Of a stretch of 23,624 nucleotides of DNA, positions 20,495-23,624 are shown one piece after another. The translations under genes were made by a program, and so were the position numbers. Under the pieces are notes generated by a model. The model saw only the letters and a list, made by a program, of their open reading frames with translations, did not search any database and was not told the origin of the DNA. Location of the stretch: the IMG/VR virus record IMGVR_UViG_3300034200_000684, positions 1 through 23,624 of that record; one strand, written 5' to 3'. Every line of letters begins with the position of its first letter. Positions within the stretch are counted from its first letter, which is position 1. The DNA is from a virus.

Positions 20495-21225
20495 TGGGGC
20501 ACGCTCCATGCAGTTTCGGGCTTCTTCCCGCCGTTGGTGAATTCAGTCGTCCATTGAAAGACCGGCTTGCCGAGGTTCTGCCCCGGCCACGTCACGACAT
20601 ACTCGCCGTGGCCCAGGACCACGCGCGGCGTGATGAAGACTCGGTTGCCGCTCTCCCGCCAGTTCCGCCAAAACCAGATGTCATCATCCACGCGGCCGTC
20701 GTTCCACGAGCCATCCGGTCCGGGCTTCGACCAGAACCAGGGCTTCTTGCACCGCTTGAGGGCCGCCGTGCTGATGACCGTCAGCCCGAAGTGAGCCGTG
20801 TCCACCTCCTGCACGGGCTCCGCAAACCACGACGCAGGCAGGGTGGTCTTGCCGTCCTCGGGCGGGTTGTCGAGCGTGCCGGGCAGCGTGAGCATCGGGC
20901 GGCCGTCTTCCCGCTTTGTCTGCAATCCCGTCAGCGCGTCGCACTGAAACGTCATTGCCATCGCAAAGAGATGCTCCACGTCTTCCTTCGTAAAGAAGGT
21001 GTCATAGTCGATGGTCAGCAGATATTCCGCCTTGTCGATGAACTGCTCCATCACGCGGGTGTTCACTTGGCTCCAGAACGCACCCGTGCCCATCGTGGGG
21101 CGAATCCCCAGCGGCATGAGTGCCTGAGCCCATGCGAAGTGATTGGCCGTAAACGACAGCCGTGGCATCGACAGCACGGCCTCAACGCGAACGTCGGCTT
21201 CGGTGCCCCCAACCTTGACGATCAT
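20491..21225 (-). CDS. GT-A-type glycosyltransferase-like protein in the head operon
   Basis: A 244-residue protein. An N-terminal alpha/beta portion is followed by LLTIDYDTFFTKEDVEHLFA with a D-x-D motif at 73-75, FGLTVISTAALKRCKKPWFW (about 146-165), D-D-D at 180-182 in VDDDIWFWRNWRESG, and a His at 206 (VLGHGEYV). This order (D-x-D, an acidic catalytic pair, a late metal-binding His) is that of GT-A-fold, family-2-like glycosyltransferases; donor and acceptor are not visible. The ATG at 21225 lies 10-15 bases after an intrinsic terminator stem and has GAGGT seven bases upstream. It sits between capsid and connector genes and is coupled by ATGA to the next gene. It could glycosylate the capsid, tail or cell surface; an inactive structural homologue is an alternative. 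Confidence 0.75.
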   Translation of the reverse strand: MIVKVGGTEADVRVEAVLSMPRLSFTANHFAWAQALMPLGIRPTMGTGAFWSQVNTRVMEQFIDKAEYLLTIDYDTFFTKEDVEHLFAMAMTFQCDALTGLQTKREDGRPMLTLPGTLDNPPEDGKTTLPASWFAEPVQEVDTAHFGLTVISTAALKRCKKPWFWSKPGPDGSWNDGRVDDDIWFWRNWRESGNRVFITPRVVLGHGEYVVTWPGQNLGKPVFQWTTEFTNGGKKPETAWSVPQ

Positions 21226-21235
21226 GTGCTACCTC

Positions 21236-21273
21236 AAAAAGAGAGCGGGCCGCCCCGTAGTGGAGCGGCCCGC
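21236..21273 (-). terminator. Intrinsic terminator after the major capsid gene
   Basis: On the transcribed strand GCGGGCCGC pairs with GCGGCCCGC (nine GC-rich base pairs, 11-base loop) and is followed by TCTCTTTTT. It lies 32 bases after the capsid stop and directly before the ribosome binding site of the next gene. It would leave most transcripts ending after the capsid gene. Confidence 0.75.
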
Positions 21274-21304
21274 CCAGTTTGCACATCACGTCAAGCCGTC
21301 AGGC

Positions 21305-22615
21305 TCACGCACCAACGAGGCCGATGACCGGACCGGCGACGGTCGAGGTGCCCAGGTTCGGATGCGCGATTGCAACCCTGGCCACCGCGCGAATCACGGT
21401 CTGGTCGCTGAGGAAGTTCACCTGATCGCTGGAGGCGATCTCGATGCCCTGCCGCACGCCGTAGTAGGAGCTGTTGGCCATGTTGCCGTACAGCGCCATC
21501 ACCACGCCCGTCGAATCCGCACCGCTCGGGAGCCGGTCGGTGAGAACCACCGGGCTGCCGAGGAACGTCAGGCCCATGCCCTGCGACAGGCCGACCGAGC
21601 CGCCCTGGTTCAGATCGAGAGCCTGCATGCAGGTCGCGAAGAAGAACGGCGAGCAGAACCACTTGGCACCCTGCCGCGAGTGCTGCGGCACGGCCGCCAT
21701 CATCGCGAGCAAGTTCGCCTTGGTCACCTCGTCTGGGGTGTCACCGGCAGCGGTCACGAGCGACGCCGCGTAGGTAGCACCCGAGGAGGCCAGGAGGCCG
21801 CCCGTGTGGCTGGTCACGAGACCGGCCACGCCAGGAGCGCTCGCCGGGTTGCCGCTCCACGCAGCCGCCTCGACGGCGTTGGCGAGCGACAGGCCGAGCT
21901 CCGTGGCGATGAAGTCGGCGATCGACACGATGGAGTCCTGAAGCAGTTCGCTCGCGACAACCACCGCGCCCGTCACCTTCTTCGCCGTCAGCGAGACCTG
22001 ATTCATGGTCGGGTCGCTGGCAGTGATCGCCGTGTTCTCGTCGATCCAGTAGGCCGTCGTGCCGCCCGTCCGACGCGGGAACTGGAGCACGTCGCTCGGC
22101 ATCGTCACGCTGGTGGCGTTCTGGGCGAAAGCGGAGTACTGATCGACGAGCCGGATGACCGTCGAGGAGAGCACGTCAGGCACCACGGCCGAACCGCTGT
22201 TCGCCGAGGTCGAACCCATCGCACGGGCCTCGACGCCGTGATCCTGGCACCACCGCTTGGCCTCGGCGTCGCCGCTCTTGGCCTTCAGCCACATGCCCGT
22301 CTTGTAGGCATCCTCGACGCTGTTGAACGCACGCAGGCGGCCCGAGAAGGGAACGGCCTCGATGCGAACCTTGGGCTCATCGGCGCGGACCTCGGGGGCG
22401 GGCGAGCAACGCTCGACCACCGACCGCAGGCTCTTGGCCGACTCGACGACCTTCTTCTCGAAGTCGATCTTGGCGGTGAGTTCGTCGGCACGCTTGTTGA
22501 GGTCGATCAGTTCGACATCGCGAGCGGTCGTGTCTTCGGCCTCGATCGCACGAACGGCGTCGATCCGGTTGGCGAGGGCAGCCGCCTCGTCCTGAAGCTT
22601 CTTGAGGTTGTCCAC
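21305..22615 (-). CDS. HK97-type major capsid protein with N-terminal delta domain
   Basis: A 436-residue capsid precursor. Residues 1-65 (VDNLKKLQDEAAALANRIDA; LIDLNKRADELTAKIDFEKK) are coiled-coil, like the scaffolding delta domain removed by the protease. The mature part follows the HK97 pattern: SAVVPDVLSSTVIRLVDQYS, TGGTTAYWIDENTAITASDP, then KKVTGAVVVASELLQDSIVS with FIATELGLSLANAVEAAAWS (E-L-L-D-S, A-x-x-x-D/N-A-A), GLTFLGSPVVLTDRLPSG and a GNMANSSYYGVRQG loop. I prefer the GTG at 22615 because GGAGAACCACAA precedes it; a GTG 12 codons earlier at 22651 has no such site. It is flanked by protease and terminator. Whether HK97-type crosslinking residues are used cannot be read directly. 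Confidence 0.93.
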   Translation of the reverse strand: MDNLKKLQDEAAALANRIDAVRAIEAEDTTARDVELIDLNKRADELTAKIDFEKKVVESAKSLRSVVERCSPAPEVRADEPKVRIEAVPFSGRLRAFNSVEDAYKTGMWLKAKSGDAEAKRWCQDHGVEARAMGSTSANSGSAVVPDVLSSTVIRLVDQYSAFAQNATSVTMPSDVLQFPRRTGGTTAYWIDENTAITASDPTMNQVSLTAKKVTGAVVVASELLQDSIVSIADFIATELGLSLANAVEAAAWSGNPASAPGVAGLVTSHTGGLLASSGATYAASLVTAAGDTPDEVTKANLLAMMAAVPQHSRQGAKWFCSPFFFATCMQALDLNQGGSVGLSQGMGLTFLGSPVVLTDRLPSGADSTGVVMALYGNMANSSYYGVRQGIEIASSDQVNFLSDQTVIRAVARVAIAHPNLGTSTVAGPVIGLVGA

Positions 22616-22658
22616 TTGTGGTTCTCCGAGGCGGTATTGCCTAAGAGCCACGATGCCG

Positions 22659-22829
22659 TCAGCGGGCCGACCTCTTGCAGAACCGCACTTCGGAAAGTGT
22701 TGTTTTCACAAACGCCACCGCCCGAGCCCCGCACCGGGGGCAGCGCAGATACCGCTGCCGCTCGTCACCGCAGGGGCGGCTGGAACGGCAACGGAGTTTC
22801 TCGCCGCAGGTGCAGCGTGCTTCAGACAC
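22659..22829 (-). CDS. Small zinc-finger-like protein between protease and capsid genes
   Basis: A 56-residue protein, VSEARCTCGEKLRCRSSRPC at its start, then ERQRYLRCPRCGARAVAFVK and a tail with EVRFCKRSAR. C-x-C, a further Cys pair and C-P-R-C-G form a probable zinc ribbon or Com/Ogr-like finger. The start GTG at 22829 overlaps the protease stop by 8 bases and has GAGG about 7 bases upstream. The gene ends about 43 bases before the capsid GTG. A role as translational or transcriptional regulator, as in phage Mu Com (a zinc-binding translational activator), is one option; a small capsid cofactor is another. Confidence 0.6.
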   Translation of the reverse strand: MSEARCTCGEKLRCRSSRPCGDERQRYLRCPRCGARAVAFVKTTLSEVRFCKRSAR

Positions 22830-23493
22830 GGCGAAGCCTCAGTGCCCACGCCGCAGCGGCGTCACGGACCAGCGAACGCACGGCCCTCTTCACTTCGGGC
22901 TCGGCATCGGCGTCGGCTTCGACGGCCGCAGCCTGCTCTGCCAGCCACGCTTCATAGGACCGCCGGGACACCACCGCAGTCGTCGCACTGCCGTAGGCTG
23001 GCACGTTCACGGGGCCGACCTCGTAAAGGCCGGAAGCCTCCACGATCTCGCGGATCGCCTTGCCGCCTTCGTCCGTCGTGTAGCGCTCACCCTTCTGGCT
23101 CACGGTGAAGGCGAAGGAGCTTCCCGTCAGCAGGCGAGCCCGCACCAGGGCGAGAACGTCACGGCCCGCCGAGGTATCCGGCGGCTCGACGACATACGAG
23201 ATGCCACGCTCGTCGGCGATGATCTCAAGCGTTCCGGCCGACTCGCGGCCCAGCAGCATGTCGCTGTTGTGGTTGTAGTAGCTCAGGATCTCGCCCTTAC
23301 CCCGCTGACGGTTCAGCACCTTGTCGAAGGCACCGGGCAGGATTCGCTCGCGAAAGCCACCGAGGTCGAGGGAGAGCCGGTTGTAGGGCACCGCCAGCCC
23401 ACGGATCGCCTCGCGCCCGCTGGTGCGCGTCTCGATTTGCAGTTCGCACTCGGGGGCTTCGTCTACGGTCAGGCAGCGGCGTTCAATTTCCAT
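22822..23493 (-). CDS. HK97-family prohead protease
   Basis: A 223-residue protein. GREAIRGLAVPYNRLSLDLG, then GFRERILPGAFDKVLNRQRG, then EILSYYNHNSDMLLGRESAG with the expected catalytic His75, GISYVVEPPDTSAGRDVLAL and LLTGSSFAF with the catalytic Ser at 125-126 follow the peptidase U35 pattern exactly. The late segment YEVGPVNVPAYGSATTAV closes the domain. It cleaves scaffold and capsid delta domains inside the prohead. The ATG at 23493 has AGGAGG about 9 bases upstream; an earlier in-frame start lies inside the portal tail and is rejected. The C-terminal 40 residues are acidic then basic, perhaps a self-cleaved tail. Confidence 0.92.
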   Translation of the reverse strand: MEIERRCLTVDEAPECELQIETRTSGREAIRGLAVPYNRLSLDLGGFRERILPGAFDKVLNRQRGKGEILSYYNHNSDMLLGRESAGTLEIIADERGISYVVEPPDTSAGRDVLALVRARLLTGSSFAFTVSQKGERYTTDEGGKAIREIVEASGLYEVGPVNVPAYGSATTAVVSRRSYEAWLAEQAAAVEADADAEPEVKRAVRSLVRDAAAAWALRLRRV

Positions 23494-23624
23494 CGGTGGA
23501 ATCCTCCTGTTCGGCTTCATCCTCGGCGTCGTCGGCCGGGCTGTCTTCCTCATCGACGGGCGGCGCTGGCATCGGCTCCGGTGCCGGTTGCTCCTGGCCA
23601 ACCTTGTCGAGCGTGGTCATGTTG
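23483..23624 (-). CDS. Acidic C-terminus of upstream gene, probably portal protein, partial
   Basis: The last 46 residues before the stop at 23483 are visible: NMTTLDKVGQEQPAPEPMPA, then PPVDEEDSPADDAEDEAEQE and DSTDGN. The frame is open to the right window edge and overlaps the protease start by 11 bases. Such acidic, low-complexity ends are typical of portal proteins, which precede the protease gene in HK97-type phages. The identity is inferred from position; only the tail is seen. Confidence 0.6.
   Translation of the reverse strand, partial: NMTTLDKVGQEQPAPEPMPAPPVDEEDSPADDAEDEAEQEDSTDGN

Noticed and set aside
21143-22957. 604-residue plus-strand open frame opposite capsid genes
   Set aside because: Antisense to the major capsid gene; biased Arg/His/Gly composition, no family pattern.

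Overview
The window is part of a GC-rich tailed-phage genome, either free or integrated as a prophage, with siphovirus-type morphogenesis genes and an HK97-type head. Almost all genes lie on the minus strand in tightly packed, mostly overlapping ATGA/GTGA-coupled operons. The only clear plus-strand gene is a tyrosine integrase. The host cannot be proven from the sequence. High GC, AAGGA/GGAGG-type ribosome binding sites, sigma70-like promoters and small conserved proteins of a type I associate with Planctomycetota suggest a planctomycete or another GC-rich Gram-negative bacterium; this is a weak inference.

Right to left, the late operon (about 23624 to 6970) starts with an acidic C-terminus that is probably the portal. 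It continues with an HK97-type prohead protease, a small Zn-finger protein, the major capsid protein and an intrinsic terminator. Next come a GT-A-type glycosyltransferase, a small head protein, a gp6-type connector, a head-closure protein, an HK97 gp10-like protein, a DUF3168-type tail terminator and two tail-tube candidates. The tail assembly chaperone pair follows, joined by a canonical A AAA AAC -1 frameshift site, and then the tape measure protein. The operon ends with distal tail or baseplate candidates (including a strikingly Cys-rich protein), a collagen-like/FN3/LamG-like fibre, and a small cluster with a calcineurin-type metallophosphoesterase.

The middle (about 5.6 to 7.0 kb) is the lysogeny/integration control region. 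It holds a tyrosine recombinase (plus strand), a divergent excisionase-like HTH gene that may be leaderless, a 19-bp perfect palindrome between them, and a convergent hairpin terminator after the integrase.

The left part (about 5.5 kb to 1) is the early operon, read leftwards. It encodes small proteins, a RecT/Bet-type annealing recombinase, a winged-helix protein, a GIY-YIG (T5orf172-type) protein, a DUF1376/YdaU replication-type protein and a LexA-type HTH lacking the peptidase. It ends with a tiny membrane protein and a phage-encoded DNA polymerase III beta clamp cut off by the window edge. An 18-bp perfect repeat sits at two of the three putative leftward promoters and may be a shared operator.

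No rRNA, tRNA, CRISPR array or insertion sequence was seen. No endolysin, holin, terminase or full-length repressor was recognised; these may lie outside the window. There is no stretch above 300 bases without a gene; the largest gap, about 170 bases at 5844-6016, is the divergent int/HTH control region.
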